Source: Chlorocebus sabaeus
Taxonomy: Eukaryota > Chordata > Mammalia > Primates > Cercopithecidae
Assembly: GCF_047675955.1 (NCBI RefSeq)
Contig: NC_132917.1
Coordinates: 13,095,887 to 13,159,886 of the forward strand
DNA: 64,000 nucleotides
Reading direction: 5' to 3'
Part shown: in pieces, positions 35,040-46,865 of the stretch
How positions within the stretch are numbered: position 1 is the stretch's first letter
How the letters are laid out: each line of letters opens with the position of its first letter
Made by a program: the position numbers and the translations under genes
The notes under the pieces: model-generated
The model's database searches: none
Told to the model about the DNA's origin: nothing
Seen by the model: only the letters and a program-made list of their open reading frames with translations

Positions 35040-35970
35040 TTTCCCCTAAATGATGTTAGTCAGCCCATTCACTTTCAGTATTATTTATATACTGATGACT
35101 TGAGTGTATATTTTAAGAGCTCAGACTTTCCTTTCTGTTCCACTATATTCAACTGCCCATTTTACATCTCATTTAATAGCCCTCTCAGCATTATCATGGC
35201 TAAAACAAACTATTGATTCCTTGGCCTGCAATAAATGAAACCAACATTCACACAGATGCCAAGGTTAAAATCCTAAGTTCCATTCTTGATTTCTCACGTT
35301 TTTCCACCCTCGCATTCAGTCCATCAATAAATACTGAAGTCTCTGTCTCTAAAATATATGTTCTCTCTTTTTTTTAACCATTTCTCGCAATCTCTATTGC
35401 TACAGGCTTATTTATTTAATCAGATAATGTCACTCCCCTCCTTAAAACTCTCTTTTAAAATACAATAAAATAAAATCCTTTAACCATAGTCCGTGAAGCT
35501 TTCTGTGATCATCTAATTCTGTTCTTTTATTCTTCCCGCTGACTGTGATCAAGCCCCATTTGCTCCGTTTTATCTCTTGAACACATAAGCTTGCTTTCAT
35601 CTCAGGGACTTAGGAATTACTCTTCCTCTCCTTCAAAACTCTTTTAGATTTTGGCATGAAACATTTATGGAACAATTTATATAGGCGACAATTTATACAT
35701 GTATCTTCCCTTTGTAGATGTACAAACCAACCATACTTCCCCCTTTCTATAACATCCTCACTTTTACTTTCTATATATTTACCAAATTTATCAATACTTT
35801 CTTTCGTATTCATTTGTGTATTTATTTTCTCTTTTCTCTAATCAGGATAAAAAATTCTCAAGTGCTGAGAGTTGATTTGTTTTATTAATCAACACATTGT
35901 CAGTCTTCAAAAAGTGCCTGATACATAGCAGAAACTAACAATACCTATTAAATATACGAATACATAAATA
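35040..35970 (+). mobile_element. L2 LINE 3' portion
   Basis: 'gcattcagtccatcaataaa', 'aatgtcactcccctccttaa', 'aaatcctttaaccatagtcc' and the end 'agtgcctgatacatagcaga' follow L2 in order. Confidence 0.75.
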
Positions 35971-36036
35971 ATAACATTTTATTGTGAATATACTATTTAT
36001 GTAGGTATGAAGAATTTGATATAAAAACGTTAAGGC

Positions 36037-36323
36037 GGCCGGGCGCGGTGGCTCACTCCTGTAATCCTAGCACTTTAGGAGGCCGAGGTGGGCGGATCAT
36101 GAGGTCAGGAAATCGAGCCCATCCTGGCCAACGTGGTGAAACCTCGTCTCTACTAAAAAATACAAAAAATTAGCTGGGCGTGGTGGTGGGCGCCTGTAGT
36201 CCCAGTCTCTCGGGAGGCTGAGGTGGGAGAATCACTTGAACCCGGGAGGTGGAGCTTGTGGTGGGCCGAGATTGCGCCACTGCACTCCAGCCTGGGCAAC
36301 AAGAGTGAAAATCTGTCTCAAAG

Positions 36324-36340
<17 letters not shown>
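36037..36340 (+). mobile_element. Alu (AluS/Y-like)
   Basis: Forward Alu from 'ggccgggcgcggtggctcac' to 'gtctcaaag' and an A17 tail. Its tail runs straight into a TA/TG microsatellite. I could not define a clean target duplication. Confidence 0.95.
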
Positions 36341-36371
<31 letters not shown>

Positions 36372-36372
36372 A
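36341..36372. repeat. (TA)n(TG)n microsatellite at Alu tail
   Basis: Nine TA units then eight TG units directly follow the Alu A-run, the usual way Alu tails seed microsatellites. Confidence 0.92.
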
Positions 36373-36603
36373 TAAAATGACAATGAAATTTGGTTTTGTA
36401 GATACCAGAGTTGTGTCAGAAAATTTCTGTTGATAAAAGAAATAACTTTTTAAACAAAATGGTATTTTGTCTTTTGATTAAATAGACAATATTTTGATTA
36501 GGAAAATATTTAAACTATTTAAAATAGACTAAGATGTGTTTTAGTTAGAGGTGTACAATAATATTTTACAATATAAATATTAATTTTAAAATGTAAAGAT
36601 CTA

Positions 36604-37229
36604 TGATCTGGGAGACCAACACAGATGCACCTTTCTCAACTAAGACGAGTTCTAAGGTTAAGGGAGCTGTAGTTACCTCTAGTCAAGGGTTCAGAACCCC
36701 ACCAGCATCACAAATTTCTAAATTCCTGAGGCTAAACTCCCTAACAACAGGAGCTATCTGCTCCGATGCACAACCCAGACCATTATATCTCTGACTGGAC
36801 AGAGGACCAGCCTTAAAACATTCTTGTGTGATAAACAATTGTCGATCTTAAGCCAGTTTCATCCAACTTACAGAGGCTGTATATATGTTGTCTTTCTTTC
36901 TACAATTCAGTTTTGACATAAAAAGCCAAATTCTAGCTCATTTTAATGCTAAAACCCCACCTCAAAAGGAACATGGACTGTATGTTATATACATTTTTAC
37001 CCATTATGCATGTGTCCGGCTCCCCCGGTAAATTTTCATAGCTTTTCTCCCAAACCTGCTTAATATGTATTATACTAGCCCTGTGAGGCAGAAACACCAA
37101 CAGTTCTCTGAAGAAAGCGCACCTTCTGTCTGCACTGAAGACTTTCTCTTCCAATTTTCCAAACTGATTTGCCAATAAAGCTCTCTTTTCTACTATTTAG
37201 CCACCCTGGTGGTCTTTTGGATGACAACA
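36604..37229 (+). mobile_element. Probable ERV1-class solo LTR
   Basis: The 3' part has an AATAAA signal at 37174-37179, a GT/T-rich downstream stretch ('ggtggtcttttgg') and a CA end. 'aataaagctctcttttctac' and the closing 'gatgacaaca' resemble the R/U5 of gammaretrovirus-like LTRs. The start is set at 'tgatctgggagacc' but is uncertain, and no 4-bp duplication was confirmed. No viral genes are adjacent. Confidence 0.55.
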
Positions 37230-37797
37230 TTTATTTAAATACACATTATATATATCCTCTCATTATTTCCTGCTTTACAGGGCAATGATAGATTAAAGAA
37301 TAAAAACCTTTCTGGAGTGTTTTTAAAATAGTGTTTTATTTATATAGGTTACATAGTAATCCCAAATTGTAACAATACGAAAGATGAGAGAAGTATTTTA
37401 TAACTTATTTATACAACCTATATAACTTTTATTAACTTGTATACTTTCTATTCCCTATATCTTTAAGATAGAATTTGTAATTAGTTTAATTCATATTTTA
37501 CTGTTTCTTATTCTCTGTTTACATGTTTCTAAAACTACTTTTATTTGCTCAAATCCTAGGAAAGAAGGCAAAATTCTGAATGAAATGGGAAGCTTCATCT
37601 ATGACTATTTTATATTATTTGTAAGTTTCTTGAAATGTACAATAGAAATATTAAATGACAACTTCAAACGAAATGGGTAAACACTACACAAGTTAACCAA
37701 GTCATAATTGCTCTCAGCCTTTTCAAATACAATTATTTGGCAAATATAGTGAGGTATTCTAAGACATTCAGAGAACTATATATATTTCTAAGGTACA
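37230..37797. other. Unassigned AT-rich DNA
   Basis: No gene or repeat recognised. Confidence 0.4.
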
Positions 37798-38522
37798 TGA
37801 TGTGGTTTGGCTCTGACCCCACCCAAAATCTCATCTTGAATTATCATCTGAATTGCAATCCCGCTGTATTGGGGGAGGGACTTCATGGGAGGTGATTTAA
37901 TCATGGGGGCAATTCCCTCATGCCATTCTTATGACAGCGAGTGAGCTCTCAGGAGATCTGATGGTTTTGTAAGGGGCTTTTCCACCCTTCGCTCTGCTCT
38001 TCTATCTCCTGCCACCATGTGAAGAAGGATGTGTTTGCTTCCCCTTCTGCCATAATCGTAAGCTTCCTGAGGCCTCCGCAGCCATGTGAAACTGTGAGTC
38101 AATTAAACCTTTTTCCTTTAGAAATTATCTAGTCAAAGAAAGACCCTCCCCTAGAGCTCAGAAGGGCCCCGGCCCTGCCAACAACTTGATTTCAGACTCT
38201 AGCCTCCAGGACTAGAGAGAGTAAGTTTCTGTGGTTTTATGACTCCCAATCTGTGGTACTTGGTTATGGAGCCTGAGCAAACTAACAAGGAGAGAGTGTG
38301 TGGAGAAGCTTCCTGAAGGCTGTGTACTTCTCATGCTGCCTGGAACACGGTGGTACTCAGTAAGGAAGTGTGGATTAATAGACTAGGTGACACGTACATA
38401 AGGCACTGATGACAGACGTGCGAGAGGAAATAAAGTGCAAACTGATGCCGTAAAAAAAAAAAAGAAAGAAATTATCTAGTCTTAGGCACTTCTTTATAGC
38501 AGTGTGGGAAAGGACTGATATA
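37798..38522 (+). mobile_element. MaLR LTR (MST type) carrying a retrocopy
   Basis: Starts 'tgatgtggtttggctctgac', includes 'gatctgatggttttgtaagg' and 'tgtgaaactgtgagtcaatt', and ends 'aggactgatata'. Perfect 5-bp duplications GTACA lie at 37793-37797 and 38523-38527. Without the inserted 38135-38466 segment and one duplication copy it is about 380 bp, a normal LTR length. Confidence 0.93.
38135..38466 (+). pseudogene. Processed retrocopy of an unidentified polyadenylated RNA
   Basis: A ~330-bp insert in the MaLR LTR is flanked by perfect 15-bp duplications 'agaaattatctagtc' (38120-38134, 38467-38481). It ends with an A12 run plus GAA (38452-38466), 17 nt after AATAAA (38429-38434). These are the hallmarks of L1-machinery retrotransposition of a mature RNA. 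Positions 38148-38286 resemble the 3' end of an MLT1 LTR ('tgatttcagactctagcctc', 'aatctgtggtacttggttat'); 38287-38451 match nothing I recognise. There is no useful reading frame. The parent may be a lncRNA or mRNA 3' UTR with an exonised LTR. Confidence 0.85.
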
Positions 38523-38639
38523 GTACATTAGCTACTATATATGTTGAAACATAGTTTGTTAAAGAAAGAACAGGGACTTTGGATATAGGAGAGAAAACTG
38601 AAATAAAAAATTGAGATTTTCTACCTTTAGAATGTAATC

Positions 38640-38772
38640 AATTTTATAATTATTGTTGAGCTTCAGTTTGTTTCTGTACAGTGTGCTGTAGTATCTACCT
38701 CATTACGTTCTTATAAAGATGAAATAAATAAATTAAAGGCAATCGGCAGAGGGCCAGGCACACACTTAAATA
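38640..38772 (+). repeat. Probable MIR fragment
   Basis: 'gcttcagtttgtttctgtac', 'tagtatctacctcattacgt' and 'gcagagggccaggcacacac' follow the MIR core and tail. Confidence 0.55.
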
Positions 38773-38831
38773 CTCTCTCTCTCTCTCTATATATATATAT
38801 ATCTGTGTGTGTGTGTGTGTGTGTGTGTGTA
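38773..38831. repeat. Compound (CT)n(TA)n(TG)n microsatellite
   Basis: CT units, then TA units, then about 13 TG units without interruption other than one CTG. Confidence 0.93.
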
Positions 38832-38834
38832 TTT

Positions 38835-41029
38835 GTTTATTTACTGCTGTTATTATCACCCATAAAATTTTTTAAATATCTACCAGGTAACTATCATGAA
38901 AATAAAAGAAAATGCCTATAAAAACATTCGAGTACATCATAAAATCCTACATAATAAACCTATTTTTATGTACTGTAAGAGTCAGAAGTATTACACTAAA
39001 GAGCAACACAAGCTAAAAAATCTGATTTTTTTTTCAATCTAAGATTTTACCTTCTTTCTTTGTTCTTTAACAACATTGTTTCTTGTATTAATGCTGTTAA
39101 AGACTTTCATCATAGGACATTCCAAAATATTCATTCAACAAGCAAAAATTTGTTAACATATCCATTGATTGTATGGTTTTACTTGTTTTATAACTACCCA
39201 TTTATTTATTCATATATTAATTCTTTCAACATATATTTATTGAGCTAGTAATTTGTTCTACATACTGTGAGGAGCTAGAGATACCAGAAGAAACGAAAAG
39301 TAAATGTCCTTGTCTTTGTGCATTTTATATTCCACAAAATATAGTATCTTTATCTCTATCCAGTAATTAAAGAAGTTTAGTGACAAATCACCAGGAACGT
39401 TACTTTGAATAAAAGAGTAAGAAAAGGCCTTTCAGGAGCAAGTGAAATTCTAAATAAATTGAACAAGATGATTGAGACATAGTCCCAGTCTATGGTCTGG
39501 TGGGCAAGAAAGGTGTCTTATAATAATAATTTAATAATGATGAATTATTCTCACTGATATAATTACTGTGACAGTATGTTAAATGGAAAGTTTTGAATGC
39601 AGTGCCATAATATGATAAATATCAGATACCAAATCAGTTGTGAGATGGATCAAAGTGCAGCTTTCAAGGGAAATATATATTAATGAGTTTCATAATCCCT
39701 TAAACCTCTCATACACTTCAAGAGTGGCAAAAAGTTGTTTTAACTTTAAGAGGATGATCTTAGGAAGAGGAATTTTATAAATATTATGGGAATTCTACCT
39801 AAAAACTTTGGAGAAACTACCAAAAACTGGGCTTTGGAAGATAAGTAATTATTTTTTGGTAGGCAGGGGCAGGAGGTGGGAGTGGAGAAAAAAAGGGCAT
39901 TTCAAGAAATAATAAGTTATGTGAACTCAGACATAAATAAGAATTGGTACTTTGCAGCCATGTGATCAGGTATAATGTCCAGGGTATCAGAGGCTGAGAC
40001 CTGAAGTGATGGCTGGAGTCAGGTTCTAAAGAGTACAGTGATCTCGAGGCAATTTTTTCTATAGGTATGGGAAACCATTAACAGTCATGGAAGTAACAGG
40101 AAATTCAAGGTATTTGTAGCATATCCCTAGAGCATAGCATTTAATGTCTAAAGCAATGTCCACAAGAGCTTCAATAGTCTCTGTAAATTAAACATACTGG
40201 AAACTTCCATCCTAACTTTTTGTTTTTCATTCATATTTGTCTTGGACTACCTTTAGGGATTTGGATCAGGCACTGTAGGCTTCTTCAAGGAACTTGAAGA
40301 ATAAATCTGTAGTCTACTAAAGCAATAGACTCCAATAAAGATGCTTAAACAGCCTTTGCGGTGGTCAATATTTCATTGCACGTTGCCTTTTATTTAAAGC
40401 CTCGGAATCATCTACACAGTTCCCATTTAAATTATAGTAACAGTAAGCTATGCATGATCAAAGAACAAACTTTAGTTCAATTAAATGAAGTCACAAGTAG
40501 TACTTCAGCTCCTTCTCTGCAAAACAGTGATCACAGAAAAAAATACAAATGAAATAATTGGATACTTGAGATCTCATCGCTGACTGCCTATGTCACCAGG
40601 GACCATACTTTCTAAAATTTGTGTTCAGAATACACCATTACCCTTTTTCAATAAGAGATTTTTTTGTCCTTTAGTAAAAATGTGGAAAGGAAAACTATCA
40701 ATTAAATGCACCTATAATTGCTCAAGCTTAAAAGGATTACTTATATCTTTTCATATTTTATTTTTTACTTGTTACATGCATTCAGATATTTTGTAGATGA
40801 AATCATAATTTATTTATTCTTAAATCTTGCAGCGTATTGAACATTTAGGCTAGATCACAATTCTTTATTACAGAAATGCTACAATGTATATGTACTCATT
40901 ATTTACTCTTTTAACAAATATTCATTGAACAACCATGCACACAAGCACTGTTATACATGATGATAACACAAGTATCCCAACTTCATGAAGCTTAAATTCT
41001 AAAGGTCAAAGAACATCAATAAAGAAAGA
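38835..41029. other. Unassigned DNA with faint repeat traces
   Basis: 'caacatatatttattgagct' (about 39227) and 'acaaatattcattgaacaac' (about 40915) resemble the start of a widespread old mammalian repeat whose name I cannot give. The remainder shows no gene or named element. Confidence 0.35.
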
Positions 41030-41363
41030 AATAAGTAGAAATCTCCCTTCTGCCCTTTACACAAGGTAGCTACTCTACTGACTTTTATCATTAGAGACTA
41101 GTACTGTCTATTGTAGAACTTTATATAAATGGAATAATACAACATGCACACTTTTGTGTTTGGCTTGTTTCATTCAGCCTAATATTGCCTATATTTATAG
41201 ATATTATTGCATATTGGTAGTCTTTTTCTATTTATTTTTGAGTGGTATTCTATTTCGTAAATACATCACGTTTATCGATTCACTTGTAAAGGCTATTTGA
41301 CATTTTCCAATTTGGGTATTACAAATAAAACTATAAATAATCTTGTACAAGGGGGGTGTGTGT

Positions 41364-41381
41364 GTGTGTGCGCGCACACAC
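41364..41381. repeat. Perfect 18-bp alternating palindrome
   Basis: gtgtgtgcgcgcacacac reads the same on both strands and alternates purine and pyrimidine. It is a candidate for Z-DNA or cruciform formation and sits at the end of a longer GT run inside the L1M. Confidence 0.93.
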
Positions 41382-41609
41382 GCAAATGTTTAATTTCTTT
41401 TGGGTAAATAACAAGGGAGGAAAGTTTTGGGTCAGAGAGTAGGTATTGACTTAACTTTATGAGAACTACCAAACAGTTTTGCAAAGTGTTACATACTTTT
41501 ACATTCCCATTAGCAAAGTATGAGATTTCTTTTGCTTAATATTTAGTGTTGTTAGCCTTTTTAAATTTTAGCCATTATAGTAATTATGGAGTTGTTTCTC
41601 ACTATTTTA

Positions 41610-41932
41610 TTTTTATTTATTTATTTATTTATTTATTATATATATATTTTTTGAGACGGAGTCTCGCTTTGTCTCCCAGGCTGGAGTGCAGTGGCCAGAT
41701 CTCAGCTCTCCACAAGCTCCGCCTCCCGGGTTCACACTATTCTCCTGCCTCAGCCTCCCGTGTAGCTGGGACTACAGGCGCCCGCCACCACGCCCGGCTA
41801 TTTTTTGTATTTTTAGTAGAGATGGGGTTTTACCGTGTTAACCAGGATGGTCTCGATCTCCTGACCTCGTGATCCACCCGTCTAGGCCTCCCAAAGTGCT
41901 GGGATTACAGGCTTGAGCCACCGTGCCCGGCC
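41610..41932 (-). mobile_element. AluY, Old World monkey (AluYR-like) variant
   Basis: Reverse Alu with 16-bp perfect duplications 'gtttctcactatttta' at 41594-41609 and 41933-41948. The tail is a TTTA repeat followed by TA. 'ggccagatctcagct' and 'ggcttgagccaccgtgcc' are the same kind of variants as in the Alu at 19991-20288. Confidence 0.96.
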
Positions 41933-42664
41933 GTTTCTCACTATTTTAATTTGTATATCCCTGATGAACAAATGTTATTGGGAAATTGAGCGATTTTATG
42001 TGTTTATTGGCCATTTCTATATCTTTATTTGAGAGGCATTGTTTCATGACTTCTGCCTGCTTTTTATAGAGTTTTTTTACTTTTTATTATTGAGTTCTGT
42101 TATTTTTATATTCTGAATAGTAGTAGTTTTTCAGACATGTCCATAGAAGATATTTCCTTTCATTCTGTGACTTCCCTATTCATTTTCTTATTACTGTCTT
42201 CATATGAGCAGAAAATTTAAATTGTATGAAGTCCAGATTGCCACTTTTCTCTTCCCATGGTTAATATTTTCTTTGTCCTTTCTAAGAAATCTTAGATTAG
42301 CCCAAGGTCTCGAGGACATACTTCTATATTTCTCCTAGAAGTCTTATAATTTTTATTTTTAAAGATGTAGAAATATGAATCCTTCTCAAAATAATTTTCT
42401 GGATTATCTTTGATTAGAGTCACTTATTATTTTCTCTCATACAGATACCCAGTCATTCCAGCTCCATTAACTGAATGTTGTCCTTCTTTTCCTGAATGTT
42501 GTCCTTACATCATTGCATAAAATCACCTGACCATAAAGGTATGGGTGTATTTCTGGGTTTTAGTCTGTGTATTTGACTAAATGTTACATCTATCCATACT
42601 ACACTGCCTTAGTTACTGTAGCTTTATGACAATTCTTGAAAAATGTCCACCCTCAGTTCCTTGT

Positions 42665-44420
42665 CATTTGGCCCTCTCCATAGGGCAGCTCATAGGATAG
42701 CAGCTTGCTGCTTCAAAGGCAGTAACAGAATTTTTTAGCAAGATAGACATTATAGCAAACTTAGGTAAGTTAATCACATGCATGTAACCAAGTATACGCT
42801 GTCTTCTATGCTATCGTCTACTGGTTAGCAGCAAGCCACAGGTCCTAGCTGCATTTAAAGAGAGGAAGGTAATAAAAGGTGTGAATACCAGCAACCTGGG
42901 TTTGTGAGAACTACCTTGGAGTCTTTCCACCACACAGTGATAATTACAAAAAACACAGATTTCAAAAATTATAATACAATCAAACATTGATGAAAAACAA
43001 AAATATCCTTTCAAAATGAGGGAAATGCTCAAAACCTTATGTAAAGTAAAAAAAATGTGTGTATATATATATATATAAATTCCCACTAAATAATTCTGTA
43101 TTCCATGTAAAAAACACTTTGAAAGTGACTATCAAAATATTACCAGGTTTTCCTGTATAGTGGCTGTTTTTTACTTGCTTCCTTGGTAATATTTTTCTGA
43201 TTTTCTAATTAATACATAAGATATTAATTATTTAATTATATACAATTATATTTGTGCACTTTCAGAAAACATAAATATAAATTTTATAAACAAAAAAATG
43301 CTCGAACTGTCTTCTTCTCACTATATACTTTTTCTTCCCTTTCTGGATGGCAGAAGATTTACTGAAATCCTGAAACGTAGGAGTCAGCAAGTTTTTCATT
43401 TGTGTTTGTCAAATGTCAAGAAAAGCTGAGGACTTACAAGAAACTCAGTGACCCCTGACAACTCTCTGCCATTGCAGTAAAATCTCAGCAGGACTGAAAT
43501 AAACCACTCGGGGACAGGCATCTGACTTCCACAGCAATTACAATCAGTGAATACAGAACCAAAATGTCTTTATATGTAAAACTCCATCCAGACCCAAGAA
43601 AACTTCTGACTCATTAGTAGTTTAAGGTACATCATGCGGATGCATTTGAAACACCATTCTTTGAAGTCTTCCCCTCTTAACATGTATCTAAAAGCCATAC
43701 ATGCGTTCACTAGATATATTCTTAGTTACCAGCTTTAAAGGAAATAAAAGCATATAGAACACAATAGTTACATCTCCAAAATAAGGAAACTTGTAAGATG
43801 CGTAAAAGTTAAGAATTCATGTTCACTAACAATTATTCTCAAACTTAAGTGAGGATATTGAGGACATGGAAATTACAGAGCTAGTATCATGATGCTATAA
43901 AATACTGATTAATAACCCAAAAGAGACTGATTAGACTTCTATATTTAAAACATATTTAAGTTGCTTAGAAATTTTAAGTCAATCAAATTCACATACAATC
44001 ATATGCATTATAAAATACAAATTTAAAGCTTTGGAATTTACTCATCAGACATTTCCAATTGCTCTTTGAAATGTTCTTATACATATATTTTGCTGTTTAC
44101 TAGATAGCAAAGTTTAAAAATGTATAAGTAAAAATATTAGAACTTGTGAAACCCTGTTTGTAAACCCACACACACTTTTATATGTGTGTGTATATACATA
44201 TATATATGGCAAAATACATTGCTAGAAGAAAGGAAGTGAAGTCACATAGATTCTCAGTATCCATTCATATTCAAAAATTCTAACAATCTAAATATGGAAT
44301 TAAGGAATGCTAAAATTTTAAATCTCATATTAGCACTACATACTGTTTTAACAAGCAATCAACTAAGCAAAGGCATTTTCTTTTCTGTAAGAGCAAATCA
44401 GTGGGCAGATCAGGATCGAT
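42665..44420. other. Unassigned DNA, possible old LTR at 42670-42960
   Basis: 'ctactggttagcagcaagcc' and 'gtgtgaataccagcaacctg' recall a widespread old element I cannot name. TA and TG runs lie near 43060 and 44180-44206. No gene recognised. Confidence 0.35.
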
Positions 44421-44431
44421 CTCTCTCTCTG

Positions 44432-44462
<31 letters not shown>

Positions 44463-44482
44463 ATGTATTTGTGTGTGTGTGT
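44421..44482. repeat. (CT)n(GT)n compound microsatellite
   Basis: Five CT units, then a long GT run broken by GC, TA and TT. A further short CT run follows up to the LTR at 44492. Confidence 0.92.
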
Positions 44483-44491
44483 TTCTCTCTC

Positions 44492-44848
44492 TGTCTTAGT
44501 TCATTTGGGCTGCTGTAACACAATGCCATAGACTGGGTGGGTTATTAACAATAGAAATCTATTTCTCAGTTGTGGGGGCTGAGAAGTCCACGATCAAGGC
44601 TTCAGATTTTGTGTCTAGTGAGGTCCTGTTTCCTGATTCCTAGATGATATTTACTTGCGGGACTTTCACACGGTGGATGTATGAAAAAGCTCCTTTGGGC
44701 CTCTCTTAGAAAGGCATTAATCCCATTCATCAGGCCCTAACTTCTGGACCTAATCACTTTTGAGAGGCCCCATTTCCTAATAACCTAACCTCGGATTATG
44801 ATTTCAATATATGAATTTCAGTGGGACACAAACATTTAAGGCCATACC
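44492..44848 (-). mobile_element. MaLR LTR (MLT1/MSTD-like)
   Basis: 'tgtcttagttcatttgggct', 'catagactgggtgggttatt', 'ctgagaagtccacgatcaag', 'ggcattaatcccattcatca' and 'gggacacaaacatttaaggc' follow the reverse of this LTR class. The right end is blurred and no duplication was confirmed. Confidence 0.85.
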
Positions 44849-44849
44849 G

Positions 44850-45930
44850 GCATCCTTCTTCCTTTTTCTACCCCTCCCACACCATGCCCATCCTTCCAAA
44901 TTTGTTAGTAGTTGTCATTTATAGTTTATTTTTTTTTCTTCATCCATTTTCCTTAGACTGAATACATCTTAATGGGTTTTTCTTTTATCCTAACAAAAAT
45001 TGGAAATATTGAATGGAGGTAACATACATCTCATCCAACTCTTCTGATCACAGAGAAGGAATCGCCAAGCAGAGCGACATGTTGGGGCTTAATAACATTC
45101 ACAGCCTTATGGTGTAAAGCCTCAGTTTGAAACCCTACATTCTATTAGGCTCAATTATGCTTGCCAATTGCCACAGTTTAGTGCACTAAACTTAGGACTG
45201 AAAATGTGCATTTTGGATACTTGGGGTAAGAGAAAGTTTTTGCTCCTAGAAATCTGTTTATTTAGAGCTGAATGCAAGGAACTGATAATTTTCTCCGCAG
45301 AGGTTCTTATTACATGGTGTCATAGGAGAATGTCAGAAAAATGATGATAAGAAAAAATACTATCTGACTTCTCAGGAAATACATTAAAGTAAATTCCCAA
45401 CAAGAAAAACTTGCATTAATCCGTGTGATAAGGAGTGTTAGAATTATTGCTCCTTTCTACTAAGTGGCCTTTTCTGTGTGTTTGACCTGAAATATGGGAC
45501 CTTAAATGCTATTTGGGGAGAAAGGTAAGTTTGTGATTTTCTACTTTTACTTTTTACCCAATTTATTTAATTTAATGATCTCTTGATATGTTCAACTACA
45601 GCAATTTTAATACCTTACCTAAAATTCTGATTAAACTGAGTAAATTCATAACTTTAAAACTGCCTCCTTTTGATTATAACCAGTAAATATTTTTCATTTT
45701 TATTGTTACATTGTAAAAGAAGTATCAAAAATGGTAATTCATAAATATTTTTAAAGTTTATAAATAATTTTTGAGTTATTATATCTGTAGAAAAGCAGTA
45801 TAAATTCCTGACATGCATACGCCACAAAGACACGCTTAGAAATTACTATTACCTCCATTTCACACATGTTGTTTTGAAGCATACTTACAGTGAGTAGAAA
45901 CTTACTGGATCTTAATACCTGAGTGATATT
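44850..45930. other. Unassigned DNA
   Basis: No gene or repeat recognised. The minus-strand frame 45957-45751 has no domain. Confidence 0.4.
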
Positions 45931-45934
45931 AGAT

Positions 45935-46130
45935 ATTGTCTGTGATTTCCCATACACTTTGCTAGGTTATTTTATGTCACATTTAATCACTAAAGCAGCT
46001 TCCACGAGGGTTGTTTCATATCATTATAAAGTGAGTAATTGGAAAGCTAAAAAGGCCACAGAGTTAGCCAATGGTAGACACGGCATTCTAAACTACGTGT
46101 GTCTGACTTCAAGATACAAGACTCAATTTT
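45935..46130 (-). repeat. MIR element
   Basis: 'atcattataaagtgagtaat', 'aaggccacagagttagccaa' and 'acgtgtgtctgacttcaaga' follow the reversed MIR core and head. Confidence 0.65.
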
Positions 46131-46174
46131 CAGATTTTATGTCCTCTATTCAGAATCTCTTCACCTTTTCTTTT

Positions 46175-46176
<2 letters not shown>

Positions 46177-46208
<32 letters not shown>

Positions 46209-46488
46209 TAGACATGGGGTCTTGCTTATTGCTCAGCCTAGAGTGTAGTGGCACAATCGTCACTCACTGCAGGATCAACCCCTGGGCTCAAGTGATCCTC
46301 CCACCTCAGTCTCCCAGTAGCTCGGACCACAGGCACACACCATTATGCTCAGTTAATATTTTATAATGTTTGTGGAGATGGGGCCTCACACACGTTGCCC
46401 GGGGTGGTCTTGAACTCCTGGACTCAAGTGACCATTCTCCCTTGGCCTCCCAAAGTTCTGGGATTGCAGACGTGAGCCACTGTGGCTT
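46177..46488 (-). mobile_element. AluJ-like element
   Basis: A ~30-bp T-run is followed by 'gtagacatggggtcttgctt' and continues to 'ctgggattgcagacgtgagc'. It is clearly diverged and AluJ-like. Candidate duplications around 'ctcttca' are weak. The 147-codon frame 45923-46366 merely spans MIR and this Alu. Confidence 0.92.
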
Positions 46489-46806
46489 CCTCTTCATTTC
46501 TTAAACAGAATATTTTGACTGAGTGAAGACTTACGTATGCTAATAAAGTGTACTTTTAAGTTTCTACACTGTGCTTGTAAGTTAGGCTTTGCTAACTGAA
46601 ATATGAAATATTCCATATGAATCTGAAACATAAAAACTGAAAAATGCCACACTTTGGCAAACTACTTATAGTCACATATATTGTGACTGTTTGACAGATT
46701 ATTTATCAAGCTATCATATTAAAATTTTATATTGAGGTACCATATATTATGCAATGATTAAATATACTGATAACAGAAACAGTGAAAAGCTATCCTGTTA
46801 GCCTGG

Positions 46807-46865
46807 TGATATGGTTTGGCTGTGTCCCTACCCAAATCTCATCTTGCTTTGTAGTTCCCATCAAT
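46807..46865 (+). mobile_element. MaLR LTR 5' fragment
   Basis: 'tgatatggtttggctgtgtc' and 'acccaaatctcatcttgctt' are the first ~60 bp of a THE1/MST LTR, after which similarity stops. The remaining LTR is absent. Confidence 0.85.

Larger units (their letters stand above)
41030..42660 (-). mobile_element. Old L1M, antisense, interrupted by AluY
   Basis: 'gaactttatataaatggaat', 'ggcttgtttcattcagccta', 'gagaactaccaaacagtttt', 'atatccctgatgaacaaatg' and 'tagttactgtagctttatga' follow reversed L1M 3' UTR and ORF2. The Alu at 41610-41932 splits it. Confidence 0.85.

Noticed and set aside
45923..46366. 147-codon plus-strand open frame, longest in the window
   Set aside because: It runs from a decayed MIR through a poly-T tract (poly-Phe) into a reversed AluJ, so there is no coherent protein.
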